DNA from: Chloroflexota bacterium
GTDB lineage: Bacteria > Chloroflexota > Dormibacteria > Dormibacterales > Dormibacteraceae
Assembly: GCA_005880795.1 (NCBI GenBank)
Contig: VBGP01000015.1
Location: 1 to 54,604, forward strand
Direction of reading: 5' to 3'
DNA: 54,604 bases
A program made the position numbers and the translations under genes. Shown here piece after piece: positions 1 to 10,615 of this stretch (the stretch's first letter is position 1; every line of letters begins with the position of its first letter). A model generated the notes under the pieces. That model did not search any database. It had not been told where the DNA came from and saw only the letters and a list, made by a program, of their open reading frames with translations.

Positions 1-2
1 TG

Positions 3-1214
3 GGCGATTCGATCTGCCGGCTCCTGGCGTTTACAGGCCACTCGGTCCAGCGCGAGTACTACGTCAACTCGGACAACACACAGACCAGGCGTTTCGGCGA
101 GTCGGTGTATGCGCGACTCCACGGCAAGGAGCCTCCGGAGGGGGGCTATACAGGCGATTACGTCACCGAGCTCGCGGGGATGGCGCGCCACGACCTGCCC
201 GGGATCGAAAGCCTGACCCAGGAAGAGGCGGAGCCGAAGCTGCGCATGTACGCGATCCACAAGATGGTCGAGCGTATCGGCGCTTCGGTCGCCCGGCTGA
301 ACGTCCGCTACGACGAGTGGTACTACGAGAACGGCCTGTGGGAGGCGGGCCTGCCGCAACGCGCCATCGAAACGTTGCGTGAGTCGGGCCACATCAAAGA
401 GCGCGATGGCGCGCTGTGGTTCGGTGAGCCGAACGACGAGGAGGAGGATCGAGTTGTCATCCGAGCGAACGGGCAGCCCACGTATTTCGCATCGGATCTC
501 GGCTACCTGCTCAGCCGTTTCGAGCAGCGCGGATTCAATCGGGTGATCGAGGTGTGGGCATCCGATCACCATGGCTACGTCCCGCGCATGAAGTCAGCCG
601 CGGCCGCCCTGGGTTTCGACCCCCAGAAGCTCGTGATCATCCTGCACCAGATGGTCAATCTCAAGGAAGGAAAGATGTCGAAGCGCGCCGGGCGCTTCGT
701 CACCCTCGATGAGCTCGTGGATCGGGTCGGTTCCGACGCCGTCCGCTACTTCTATCTCTTGCGCTCGCCAGATACGACGATCGAGTTCGACCTCGAGCTG
801 GCCGTCACGCAGGGCAACGAGAACCCGGTCTATTACGCGCAGTACGCCCACGCGCGGCTCGTCAACGTCGAAGCGGCCGCCAGTGAGCGCCATCCGCGAT
901 TGCCGGAGAATGCCGACGTCTCACTTCTCGTCCATCCATGGGAGCTCGACGTGGCGCGCCAGCTGGCTTTCTGGCCGGATGTGGTGGAGGACGCAACGGC
1001 GCTTCTCGAGCCGCACCGCATTCCTTATTACGTGCACGACCTGGCGACGTCGGTGCACCGCTTCTACCACGCCGGCAACGCGCAGAGCGAGCACCGTGTG
1101 GTGGTCGACGATCCCGAATTAACAAGGGCGAGGCTGGAGCTGTGCCGCGCCGCGCGTCAGACTTTGAGGACAGCGCTGGACCTGATGGGTGTCAGCGCAC
1201 CGGAAAGGATGTAG
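3..1214 (+). CDS. argS: Arginyl-tRNA synthetase, 3' part
   Basis: Class I aminoacyl-tRNA synthetase that charges tRNA-Arg in the cytoplasm. The reading frame is open from the first bases of the window, and translation upstream of the first ATG (position 105) still matches the family (GDSICRLLAFTGHSV, then REYYVNSDNTQ), so the gene begins outside the window and about 403 C-terminal residues are seen. The KMSK loop is present (GKMSKRAGRFVTLDEL, near nt 670-710), followed by the QGNENPVYYAQYAHAR segment and an all-helical DALR-type anticodon-binding domain to the end. The HIGH motif must lie upstream. The stop is 11 bases before the TTG start of the next gene, so the two are probably co-transcribed. 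Identification is very secure; only the N-terminus is missing. Confidence 0.96.
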   Translation, partial: GDSICRLLAFTGHSVQREYYVNSDNTQTRRFGESVYARLHGKEPPEGGYTGDYVTELAGMARHDLPGIESLTQEEAEPKLRMYAIHKMVERIGASVARLNVRYDEWYYENGLWEAGLPQRAIETLRESGHIKERDGALWFGEPNDEEEDRVVIRANGQPTYFASDLGYLLSRFEQRGFNRVIEVWASDHHGYVPRMKSAAAALGFDPQKLVIILHQMVNLKEGKMSKRAGRFVTLDELVDRVGSDAVRYFYLLRSPDTTIEFDLELAVTQGNENPVYYAQYAHARLVNVEAAASERHPRLPENADVSLLVHPWELDVARQLAFWPDVVEDATALLEPHRIPYYVHDLATSVHRFYHAGNAQSEHRVVVDDPELTRARLELCRAARQTLRTALDLMGVSAPERM

Positions 1215-1225
1215 GGAGAAGGCAC

Positions 1226-3580
<2,355 letters not shown>

Positions 3581-3586
3581 AGGTCC

Positions 3587-4585
3587 ATGGAGCAGCAGAG
3601 AAGCGGGATGGCTTCGTTCGAGCCGGCCCCATCCCCGCCTGGCGGCGGTACTTCCCCGCAAGCGGGGAAGAGGGAGCTGTCACTTGAGCTCGTCCATGTC
3701 ACCGAGGCCGCGGCGCTGGTCTGCGCGCCGTTTCTCGGCAAAGGTGACCCAGACCGGGTCAGCGAGGCCGCCGGCGCGGCGATGCGCGATGCGCTCGAGG
3801 GCTCGATGCTGACGGGCACCGTGGTGCTGAGCCCGCGCCATCAGACCCACCTCCCGCACGGCATGGTGATCACGGGAGGGGATCGGAAGGTAGACCTCGG
3901 CGCGTACGCCGTCGAGGGCGCCAGCCAGGTAGCACGCGGCCACATCAACTCCGTGTCCACAGTGGTCGCGGTCGAGCCGGGAGGCTTTGCCAGACTGCCC
4001 GCGATCGCGCAGGTCGAGAAGTTCGTGGCCGGGCCAGGCGCGCGGGGCGCCCTCGACCTGGACGACTCGATCGCCGACAACCTCCGGCGCATCGCATTCG
4101 CCCACAACGTCCGGGTCCAGGACCTGACCGTCGCGATCCTCGAGCGTCCCCGCCACCAGGAGCTCATCGCCGAGGTGGCCGCCACCGGGGCGCGTATCCG
4201 CACCCTGGAGGAGGGCGACTTCGCCAGCTCGGTCATGGCCGCCCTACCCGGCACTGGGATCGACGCCGCGATCGGGATCGGGGACCTGCACGCGACCCTC
4301 ATCGCCGCCTGCGCGGTGCGCTGCCTGGGTGGGGAATTCTTGGCCCGGCTGCTGCCTCGCAACGACGAGGAGAAGGGCCTGCTCGGCGACGCGGCGTCGC
4401 ACGTCTACAGCCTCGCCGAGCTGGCGCCCGCCGCCGACATCGCGGTGGCGATCAGCGGCGTGACCGGCGGTCCGCTGCTGCCGGGCCTGTCATTCGGAAG
4501 CGGATATGCCGAGACGGCGTCGCTGGTCATGTCGAGCCGCCACGCCACCGTCCGCCACCTGACCACGAGACACCACCGGGCATAG
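3587..4585 (+). CDS. GlpX-like (class II fructose-bisphosphatase family) protein lacking catalytic motifs
   Basis: About 332 residues clearly related to GlpX: LSLELVHVTEAAALV, then LTVAILERPRHQELIAEV, CLGGEFLARLLP, and a C-terminal GVTGGPLLPG...SSRHATVRHLTTRHH. The residues that define the enzyme are replaced. The IGEGE-D-APML loop reads VVLSPRHQTHLPHG, the DP-EGT metal site reads AYAVEGAS, DGDV reads EEGDF, and GIGG-PEG reads GIGDLHAT. It is therefore unlikely to be a working FBPase; a regulatory, structural or altered-substrate role is possible. The first ~28 residues are low-complexity and encoded by a hairpin repeat (3621-3675), so the ancestral start was probably near RELSLELV. It follows pyrG by 6 bases. 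Family assignment is secure; function is not. Confidence 0.8.
   Translation: MEQQRSGMASFEPAPSPPGGGTSPQAGKRELSLELVHVTEAAALVCAPFLGKGDPDRVSEAAGAAMRDALEGSMLTGTVVLSPRHQTHLPHGMVITGGDRKVDLGAYAVEGASQVARGHINSVSTVVAVEPGGFARLPAIAQVEKFVAGPGARGALDLDDSIADNLRRIAFAHNVRVQDLTVAILERPRHQELIAEVAATGARIRTLEEGDFASSVMAALPGTGIDAAIGIGDLHATLIAACAVRCLGGEFLARLLPRNDEEKGLLGDAASHVYSLAELAPAADIAVAISGVTGGPLLPGLSFGSGYAETASLVMSSRHATVRHLTTRHHRA
3621..3675. repeat. Dispersed GC-rich hairpin repeat inside the GlpX-like N-terminus
   Basis: The core CTTCCCCGC-AA-GCGGGGAAG (3651-3670) is a perfect 9-bp inverted repeat, flanked by CCCC-rich and GGCGGCGG sequence. It belongs to the same family as the elements near 4591, 5850, 21036, 26391 and 50855. 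Here it lies in frame and encodes the Pro/Gly-rich leader of the GlpX-like protein. Confidence 0.7.
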
Positions 4586-4590
4586 GCTTC

Positions 4591-4640
4591 ACCTCCCCGC
4601 TCGCCGGGGAGGTCGGAGGCGCAGCCTCCGGGTGGGGAGA
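4591..4640. repeat. Dispersed hairpin repeat between the GlpX-like gene and the protease gene
   Basis: Two adjacent inverted repeats: CCTCCCC / GGGGAGG (arms 4592-4598 and 4606-4612) and CGGAGGC / GCCTCCG (arms 4614-4620 and 4624-4630), followed by GGTGGGGAG. It has no T-run, so it is not a typical intrinsic terminator. The rest of this roughly 100-base gap shows no other clear feature. Confidence 0.7.
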
Positions 4641-4688
4641 CGCGGATTAGCTCTACCGTGTGAGGGGTATCAAAGAGTTGGTAATCCC

Positions 4689-5573
4689 ATGAGCCAGAAC
4701 GACCCCTACATGCCGCCCCAGAGCGGCCAGTACATCCCGCCACCGCCTCCGTACACGGGCCAGTCGGACATCCCGCCGCAGTCGCCACACCACTACTCGC
4801 CGGCTCCCCCGCAGGACAGCCGGGGCGCCCTCGGGTGGCTTGGCTCGGGGGCCCTCGCCGTATGGGCGGTGGTCAAGTACGGGCTCATCTTCCTGGTCAA
4901 GATCCCCGCCCTGGCGACGCTCTTCTCTGCTCTCGTGAGCTTCGGGGCGTATGCGTGGTTGCGGGGCCCGGAGTTCGCTGCCGGCCTGATCGTGATGCTC
5001 TTCGTTCACGAGATGGGACACGTGGTCGAGATCCGGCGGCAGGGCATGCGAGCCACGGCGCCTGTTTTCGTGCCCTTCCTGGGAGCCGCGATCTTCCAGC
5101 GCGAGCACCCCACGACCGCCCTGAAGCAGGCGGAGATCGGCATCGCGGGGCCCATTGCGGGCACGGTTGGCGCAACGGCCGCCTTCCTCCTCTACACCTC
5201 CACCGGCAACCAGGCCTTCCTCTTGGCCGCCGCGATCGGTTTCTTCCTGAACCTCCTGAACATGATTCCGGTCTGGCAGCTCGACGGGGCATGGATCCTC
5301 GCGCCGGTCTCGCCGTGGTTCCAGGTAGTTGGGCTCGGGATGGTGGCTGTCAGCGTCCTGGTCTTCCACTTCGCGAGCTTCCTGCTGATCCTCATCGCGG
5401 TGCTCGGGATCGGGACGATGCGCGCCGGTTTCCGCAACGCGAAGAATCCCTACTACACGTCGGTTCCCGCCAATGCACGCCTGGCGCTCGGTGCGGCCTG
5501 GCTGGGTCTTGTTCTCTACCTGGGGGTGATGAGCCTGCAGGTCGAGAGTTTGTTCGTCTCGCTGCCTCGGTAA
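4689..5573 (+). CDS. Site-2-protease-family integral membrane zinc metalloprotease
   Basis: About 294 residues. The first ~45 are Pro/Tyr/Gln-rich (PPPPPYTGQ and similar) and probably cytosolic, followed by several hydrophobic segments. The zinc motif HEMGH lies in the second or third membrane segment ([14 protein letters not shown]), and the third metal ligand is in [14 protein letters not shown], where an N-P-DG motif is usual. GIAGPIAGT, also typical of the family, is present. It would cleave membrane-embedded substrates, but the target is unknown. The ATG at 4689 is chosen over an in-frame ATG at 4632 because the 4632 leader crosses the hairpin repeat's flank and looks non-coding. The Shine-Dalgarno is weak. 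Confidence 0.88.
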   Translation: MSQNDPYMPPQSGQYIPPPPPYTGQSDIPPQSPHHYSPAPPQDSRGALGWLGSGALAVWAVVKYGLIFLVKIPALATLFSALVSFGAYAWLRGPEFAAGLIVMLFVHEMGHVVEIRRQGMRATAPVFVPFLGAAIFQREHPTTALKQAEIGIAGPIAGTVGATAAFLLYTSTGNQAFLLAAAIGFFLNLLNMIPVWQLDGAWILAPVSPWFQVVGLGMVAVSVLVFHFASFLLILIAVLGIGTMRAGFRNAKNPYYTSVPANARLALGAAWLGLVLYLGVMSLQVESLFVSLPR

Positions 5574-5595
5574 ACTACCTTTCCCTGGAGAACCC

Positions 5596-5805
5596 ATGAA
5601 AGCACAGATTCATCCCACCTTCTACGAAGACGCGGTCGTCACCTGCGCGTGCGGAAACACCTGGACGACTGGTTCCACGCGCAAGGAGCTGAAGACCGAG
5701 ATCTGCTCCGTCTGCCACCCGTTCTTCACGGGGACGCAGCGGATCGTGGACACGGGCGGTCAGGTCGAGCGGTTCCGCAAGCGGGCTGCTAAGACCCGCG
5801 CGTAG
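5596..5805 (+). CDS. rpmE: 50S ribosomal protein L31
   Basis: A 69-residue large-subunit ribosomal protein of the zinc-binding (C+) type, with CACGNTW near residues 16-22 and [10 protein letters not shown] near 37-46 supplying the four Cys ligands. It begins [10 protein letters not shown], as is usual. TGGAG precedes the ATG by 5-6 bases. Position immediately before the DUF1385 gene and prfA is a common arrangement in Firmicutes and Chloroflexota. There is no sign of the zinc-free paralogue in the window. Confidence 0.97.
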   Translation: MKAQIHPTFYEDAVVTCACGNTWTTGSTRKELKTEICSVCHPFFTGTQRIVDTGGQVERFRKRAAKTRA

Positions 5806-5849
5806 ATGTCGGTCCCGGAACGGACCGGGTCGGACAGCGTAGCCGCGAC

Positions 5850-5952
5850 TCCCCACTCGGCGGCTGCGCCGCCGACCTCCCCGTCCCCATCCGGCCCGGC
5901 CGCAACGCGGCAGGGCCACCTTCCCCAGCAAGTGGGGAAGGGAAGTGGGGAG
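5850..5952. repeat. Dispersed hairpin repeat that supplies the RBS of the DUF1385 gene
   Basis: A complex element with GGCGGC-TGC-GCCGCC, a CCTCCCCGTCCCCAT segment, GGGCCACCTTCCCC and a perfect hairpin CCTTCCCCA / TGGGGAAGG (arms 5919-5927 and 5933-5941). It ends GGGAAGTGGGGAG directly before the ATG at 5953. The right edge probably acts as the Shine-Dalgarno sequence. An upstream in-frame ATG at 5806 would translate the repeat into a low-complexity Pro/Ala/Ser leader. Confidence 0.72.
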
Positions 5953-6852
5953 ATGAAGCCACCGCCGTTTTTCTATGGCGGCCAAGCCGTCATCGAAGGC
6001 GTGATGATGCGCGGCAAGAGCCACTACGCGGTTGCGGTCCGGCTGCCCACCACCAAAGAGATCGTCGTGGATCGGGGCGAGCTGAAGGCGCCGATCTACA
6101 CGAACCCGATCTGGAAGCTGCCGTTCGTGCGCGGACTGGCATTGATCGGCGAGCAGCTTCATCTCGGCATGAAGTCGCTGATCTGGTCCGCCAACATGAA
6201 CGCCGGCAGCCAGAACGTTCAGATCGGAAAGCGAGAGATCACCGGTTCGGTCGCCATGGCCGGCGTCTTCGCGCTCGTCCTTTTCATCGGCCTGCCTCTG
6301 TTCCTGGCGAGCATCGCTGTGCACCGCAGCGGGAGCTTCCTGTTCGTGCTGGTCGAAGGCCTTATCCGGGTGGGCCTTGTCCTCGGGTACCTGGCGGCGA
6401 TCGCGCTGCTGCCCGACGTGCGGCGCGTCTTCCAGTACCACGGCGCCGAGCACAAGACGATCAATGCCTTCGAATCCGGCTGGACCCTCGACGTGCCCTC
6501 GGTTCGGCGCGCGAGCACCCTCCACCCTCGCTGCGGGACCGGGTTTCTCCTGGTCGTTTTGGTCGTCAGCGTCATCGTGTTCAGCATCGTCGCGCTGTTC
6601 CACCCCAACCTCTTCTGGCTCGTCGTGAGCCGTATCGTGGCGATACCGTTGATCGCCGGAACGGGCTTCGAGCTGATCCGCTTCATGGCGCGGCACCGCT
6701 ACAACCCGGTCGTTCGCATCGCGCTCCTGCCGGTGCTGGGCACCCAGAAGTTCACGACGCGCGAACCCTCCGACGACATGCTCGAGGTTGCCATCACCGC
6801 GTTCAACAGCGCCCGCGAGGGCGAGGAGGACACCGCCGGAGCCGCGGCATGA
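5953..6852 (+). CDS. DUF1385 (YqhQ-like) membrane protein
   Basis: About 299 residues. It opens FFYGGQAVIEGVMMRG, the hallmark of this family, followed by hydrophobic segments (FALVLFIGLPLFLASIAV, GLVLGYLAAIALLPDV, LLVVLVVSVIVFSIVALF) and a cytosolic FQYHGAEHKTINAFE region with His/Glu residues that could bind metal. The family sits between rpmE and prfA in many Gram-positive-type genomes; its biochemical role is unsettled. The start is placed at 5953 because conserved sequence begins there and GGGGAG lies just upstream. The ATGA overlap with prfA implies translational coupling. Confidence 0.88.
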   Translation: MKPPPFFYGGQAVIEGVMMRGKSHYAVAVRLPTTKEIVVDRGELKAPIYTNPIWKLPFVRGLALIGEQLHLGMKSLIWSANMNAGSQNVQIGKREITGSVAMAGVFALVLFIGLPLFLASIAVHRSGSFLFVLVEGLIRVGLVLGYLAAIALLPDVRRVFQYHGAEHKTINAFESGWTLDVPSVRRASTLHPRCGTGFLLVVLVVSVIVFSIVALFHPNLFWLVVSRIVAIPLIAGTGFELIRFMARHRYNPVVRIALLPVLGTQKFTTREPSDDMLEVAITAFNSAREGEEDTAGAAA

Positions 6853-7925
6853 TAAATCGACTGGAGGCGATCGCGCGCCGCTACCACGAGATCGAAAATG
6901 AGATGGCCCGGCCCGAGGTCGCGAGCGACCACGAGAAGCTGACCCGCCTCGCCCGCGAGCAGCGTTCACTGCGCGAGATCGTCCAGGCCTACGACGCATT
7001 TCGCCGCGCGCAAAAGGAGATGGAGTCGGCGCGCGAGATGCTGCGGCACGAGAAGGACGCGGACATGCAGGAGTACATGCGGTCCGAGGAGCGACGCGCG
7101 GCCGAGCAGGTGGCTCAGCTCGAGGAGAAGCTGAAGGTGCTGCTCCTGCCCAAGGATCCGAACGACGATCGCGACGTCGTCGTTGAGATCCAGGGCGCGG
7201 AGGGCGGCGACGAGGCTGCGCTGTTCGCCGCAGATCTCTTTCGCATGTACACGCGATGGGCGGAGAGGAAAGGATGGAAGGTGGAGGTGGTCGATGCTTC
7301 GCCGACCGGAATCGGCGGCTACGACAAGATCACTTTCGAGGTCCACGGGCAGGGCGCCTACTCCCAGCTGAAGTACGAAGGCGGCGTGCATCGCGTGCAG
7401 CGAGTGCCGAAGACCGAGGCCCAGGGTCGAATGCATACTTCGGCAGCGACCGTCTCAGTGCTGCCCGAAGCCGACCCGGTCGAGGTGGAGCTGAAGCCGG
7501 AAGACCTCGAGATCAAGGCCTCGACCTCGACGGGGCCCGGCGGGCAGAGCGTGAACACGACCTACTCGGCCATCCGCATCACGCACAAGCCAACAGGCAT
7601 CGCGGTGAGCATCCAGGACGAGAAGTCGCAGCTGCAGAACAAGGAGAAGGCGATGCGCGTCTTGCGCGCGCGCCTCTATGAGATGAAGCTCGCGGAACAG
7701 CAGGAGGCTATCGGCGCCCAGCGCCGCGGGATGGTCCGCAGCGGGAACCGCTCCGAAAAGATCCGGACCTATCACTTCAAGGACAACCGCGTGACCGACC
7801 ACCGGATCAACCTCACGCTGCACAAGCTCGACCGGGTGATGGCGGGCGACCTCGATGAGCTCGTCTCAGCGCTCGTCGGCGCGGAAAGGACCGCCCAGCT
7901 CAACGGCGGCAACGAAGTGGCGTGA
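6849..7925 (+). CDS. prfA: Peptide chain release factor 1
   Basis: Terminates translation at UAA and UAG. The 358 residues are the normal length. After an N-terminal coiled region, the codon-recognition tripeptide lies in HRVQRVPKTEAQGR (PKT, the P-x-T type of RF1), and the peptidyl-transferase-centre motif GGQ is at residues 231-233 (STGPGGQSVNTT). PrmC, encoded next, methylates this Gln. The start overlaps the DUF1385 stop and the stop overlaps the prmC GTG, so the three are coupled. Confidence 0.97.
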   Translation: MINRLEAIARRYHEIENEMARPEVASDHEKLTRLAREQRSLREIVQAYDAFRRAQKEMESAREMLRHEKDADMQEYMRSEERRAAEQVAQLEEKLKVLLLPKDPNDDRDVVVEIQGAEGGDEAALFAADLFRMYTRWAERKGWKVEVVDASPTGIGGYDKITFEVHGQGAYSQLKYEGGVHRVQRVPKTEAQGRMHTSAATVSVLPEADPVEVELKPEDLEIKASTSTGPGGQSVNTTYSAIRITHKPTGIAVSIQDEKSQLQNKEKAMRVLRARLYEMKLAEQQEAIGAQRRGMVRSGNRSEKIRTYHFKDNRVTDHRINLTLHKLDRVMAGDLDELVSALVGAERTAQLNGGNEVA

Positions 7926-8752
7926 CCATCGTTGAGGTCCTGAAGCTCTCCACCGACTACCTCCAAAAGCACGGTTCGGATTCGCCTCGACTTGACGCCG
8001 AGCTGCTCCTGGCCCACGGCCTCGGAATGCGTCGCCTCGACCTCTACTTGAAGTTCGATCGCGCGCTTTCCGAGGTGGAGCTGACCGCCTACCGCGGCCT
8101 CGTTGCGCAGCGGGCCAAGGGCGCGCCGGTCGCGTACCTCGTCGGCCACAAGGAGTTCATGGGCCTGGACTTCGAGGTCACGCCCGAGGTTCTCGTGCCT
8201 AACCCGGACACCGAGGTCCTCGTGCAGCGCGCGGTTGCAATTGCCCGCGAGTCTGAGGGCGGGTTCCGCGTCGCCGACGTGGGCACGGGAAGCGGATGCA
8301 TCGCGATCGCAATCGCGCACTACGCGCCGAATGCATCGGTGTGGGCGACGGACGTCAGCGGCGAAGCGCTCTCCGTCGCTGCGCGCAACGTCGCAAAGCA
8401 TGGCCTTGGGGCGAGGGTCCACCTCGAGCGAGGCGACCTGATGCAGCCGCTGGCCGGCGAGTTCAACCTCGTTTGCGCCAACCTTCCCTACGTGGCCGCC
8501 GGCACGACCCTGCCCGCCGAAGTCACCGCTCAGCCGGCGGGAGCGCTCTACGCGGACAGCGGCGGCGCCGCGCTGATCGAGCGTTTGCTCGACGAGGTGC
8601 CGACGCGCCTGCGGCCGGGCGGCCGAGTGCTGGCCGAGCTAGACCCCTCGATCGTCCAGGCCGTGTCGCAGTCGACCGGGCGAAACTTCGCCGGCCATCG
8701 GGTGCACCGCGACATGAACGGTCGCGAGCGCGTTCTCGAAGCATGGTTCTGA
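7922..8752 (+). CDS. prmC: Release factor glutamine methyltransferase
   Basis: SAM-dependent enzyme that methylates the GGQ glutamine of release factors. The 276 residues have the N-terminal helical domain, then the SAM-binding loop VADVGTGSGCIAIAIA. The catalytic motif reads ANLPYV, a variant of the canonical NPPY with Leu at the second position; the Asn and Tyr that position the substrate Gln are kept. GTG start overlapping the prfA stop by 4 bases. Downstream, tsaC begins inside its last codons. Functional context with prfA makes the call strong. Confidence 0.94.
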   Translation: MTIVEVLKLSTDYLQKHGSDSPRLDAELLLAHGLGMRRLDLYLKFDRALSEVELTAYRGLVAQRAKGAPVAYLVGHKEFMGLDFEVTPEVLVPNPDTEVLVQRAVAIARESEGGFRVADVGTGSGCIAIAIAHYAPNASVWATDVSGEALSVAARNVAKHGLGARVHLERGDLMQPLAGEFNLVCANLPYVAAGTTLPAEVTAQPAGALYADSGGAALIERLLDEVPTRLRPGGRVLAELDPSIVQAVSQSTGRNFAGHRVHRDMNGRERVLEAWF

Positions 8753-9327
8753 AGCCAACGCGCGCCGGGCTCCTGAGGGCGGCGCAGCTCGTGCGAAGCG
8801 GCGCAGTCGTCGCTTTTCCCACCGACACGGTCTACGGCCTCGGCGCCAGCGCGGACGATGAGGTGGCGCGGAAGCGGATCTACCAGATCAAGGGACGGCC
8901 GGTGGGCATGCCGTTGATCCTCATGGTGGCTGCGGAGTCGCAGCTGGAGGGCTACGTTCATGTGGACTCGCGCGCGGAGTCGATGATGCGGAGGTGGTGG
9001 CCCGGTCCGTTGACACTCATCCTTCACGCCAAAGGAGGCGGCACGCTGGGCGTGCGCATCCCCAAGCACAAGGTTGCGCTGGGCCTGCTGCGGCACGCCG
9101 GCCCGCTCATGACGACGAGCGCCAACATTCACGGCCGCGATCCCGCAATGAACGCGGACGAGGCGGGAACGCTTAGCGGAGTGATGGCGGTGATCGACGG
9201 AGGCGCGGCGCCGGGCGGCAGCGCGTCGACCGTGGTGGACCTCACCGGACCTGAGCCGCACGTCCTGCGGGAGGGTGCGATCCCAGCGCCCGAGCTGCTC
9301 GGGCCGCCCGCGCCACGCTCGGGCTAG
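8743..9327 (+). CDS. tsaC: L-threonylcarbamoyladenylate synthase (TsaC/YwlC)
   Basis: Makes threonylcarbamoyl-AMP from threonine, bicarbonate and ATP for the tRNA t6A37 modification. It has 194 residues, the single-domain length without the Sua5 C-terminal domain. Motifs are VAFPTDTVYGLGASA, IYQIKGRPVGMPLIL (KxR nucleotide site), WWPGPLTLIL, GVRIPKH and LMTTSANIHG, all in order. The ATG at 8743 overlaps the prmC stop by 10 bases. Much longer open frames upstream are antisense or overlap prmC and are not coding. Confidence 0.93.
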   Translation: MVLKPTRAGLLRAAQLVRSGAVVAFPTDTVYGLGASADDEVARKRIYQIKGRPVGMPLILMVAAESQLEGYVHVDSRAESMMRRWWPGPLTLILHAKGGGTLGVRIPKHKVALGLLRHAGPLMTTSANIHGRDPAMNADEAGTLSGVMAVIDGGAAPGGSASTVVDLTGPEPHVLREGAIPAPELLGPPAPRSG

Positions 9328-9337
9328 GATTCGGAGC

Positions 9338-10612
9338 GTGACCGCAAACATCACCACGATGTCATTTCGCGCCCTCGATAAAGAGGACCCTGAGATCGCA
9401 AACCTAATACGTCACGAGTTCAAGCGGCAGTCGGAGACGCTCGAGCTCATCGCCTCCGAAAACCTGACGAGCCCGGCCATCCTCGAGGCGCTGGGCACTC
9501 TTCTCACCAACAAGTACGCCGAGGGCTATCCCGGGCGGCGTTACTACGGCGGCACCGGCGAGGTCATCGACAAGATCGAGACCCTGGCCGTCGAGCGCGC
9601 CAAGCAGCTCTTCGGCGCGGACTACGTGAATGTGCAGCCGCATTCCGGGTCGCAGGCCAATGCGGCCGTGTACATGGCGGTGTGCCAGCCGGGCGATCGC
9701 GTGATGGGCATGGACCTCTCCGCAGGCGGCCACCTGACCCACGGGAGCCCGGCGAACTTTTCCGGAAAGTTGTACGAGATCCACTCGTACGGGGTCGACC
9801 GCGAAACCGAGCGCATCGATTACGACACGGTGCAGAAGCTGGCCGAAGAGGTGCGCCCGAAGATGCTCCTGGCCGGTTTCTCGGCCTACTCGCGCATCGT
9901 CGATTGGGAACGCATGCGCCAGATCGCTGACTCGGTCGGTGCCACCCTGTTCGTGGACATGGCGCACGTGGCAGGCCTCGTCGCGGGAGGCGTGTATCCG
10001 TCGCCGATCCCTCACGCGGCGATCACCTCGACCACCACGCAGAAAACTCTTCGTGGCGCATGGGGCGCGATCATTCTTTGCCGGAGCGACTGGCAGAAGG
10101 CCATCGACTCAGCGGTTTTTCCCGGCACCCAGGGGGGTCCGCTGATGCATGCGATCGCGGCCAAGGCTGTGTGCTTTGGCGAGGCCCTGAAGCCCGACTT
10201 CAAGGTTTATGCCAAGCAGGTGGTGGTCAACGCGAAGGCGCTGGCCGGCCGCCTCATGGAGCGGGGCCTGCGTCTGGTCAGCGGTGGGACGGACAACCAC
10301 CTCATGCTCATCGACCTGCGCCCGCAGAAGCGAAGCGGGAAGCAGGTGCAGGACATCGCCGACACCGTGGGCATCACCCTGAACCGCAACTCGATCCCCT
10401 TCGACGACGCGTCGAAGTTCAACCCGAGCGGCGTCCGCGTCGGCACCCCGCTGGTCACGACGCGTGGGATGCGCGAGGGGGATATGGTGGTCATCGCCGA
10501 CTGCATCGCCGACCTGGTCGAGCGGATCGACGATCCGGCGACGCTGGACTCGGTCCACGAGCGAGCGCTCGAGCTCTGCAGGAAGTTCCCGATCCCCTAC
10601 GCGTTCGACTGA
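9338..10612 (+). CDS. glyA: Serine hydroxymethyltransferase
   Basis: PLP enzyme interconverting serine and glycine and feeding one-carbon units to tetrahydrofolate. About 424 residues. Conserved parts include ETLELIASENLTSPAILEALGT, NKYAEGYPGRRYYGG, NVQPHSGSQANAAVYMA and the PLP lysine in TSTTTQKTLRGAWGA. The last motif is usually THKTLRGPRGG, so the His before the lysine is Gln and the loop after it is altered. Start: GTG 9338 has nearby purine-rich GGATTCGGAG, while ATG 9359 has no Shine-Dalgarno; either is possible. It follows tsaC by 10 bases. Confidence 0.95.
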   Translation: MTANITTMSFRALDKEDPEIANLIRHEFKRQSETLELIASENLTSPAILEALGTLLTNKYAEGYPGRRYYGGTGEVIDKIETLAVERAKQLFGADYVNVQPHSGSQANAAVYMAVCQPGDRVMGMDLSAGGHLTHGSPANFSGKLYEIHSYGVDRETERIDYDTVQKLAEEVRPKMLLAGFSAYSRIVDWERMRQIADSVGATLFVDMAHVAGLVAGGVYPSPIPHAAITSTTTQKTLRGAWGAIILCRSDWQKAIDSAVFPGTQGGPLMHAIAAKAVCFGEALKPDFKVYAKQVVVNAKALAGRLMERGLRLVSGGTDNHLMLIDLRPQKRSGKQVQDIADTVGITLNRNSIPFDDASKFNPSGVRVGTPLVTTRGMREGDMVVIADCIADLVERIDDPATLDSVHERALELCRKFPIPYAFD

Positions 10613-10615
10613 CCT

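Noticed and set aside
4591-4640. Intrinsic terminator after the GlpX-like gene
   Set aside because: The hairpins are strong but lack a T-run on either strand, and the sequence matches a dispersed repeat found also at gene starts.
5806-5952. Pro/Ala/Ser-rich N-terminal extension of the DUF1385 protein
   Set aside because: It is a translated hairpin repeat; conserved sequence and an RBS begin at 5953.
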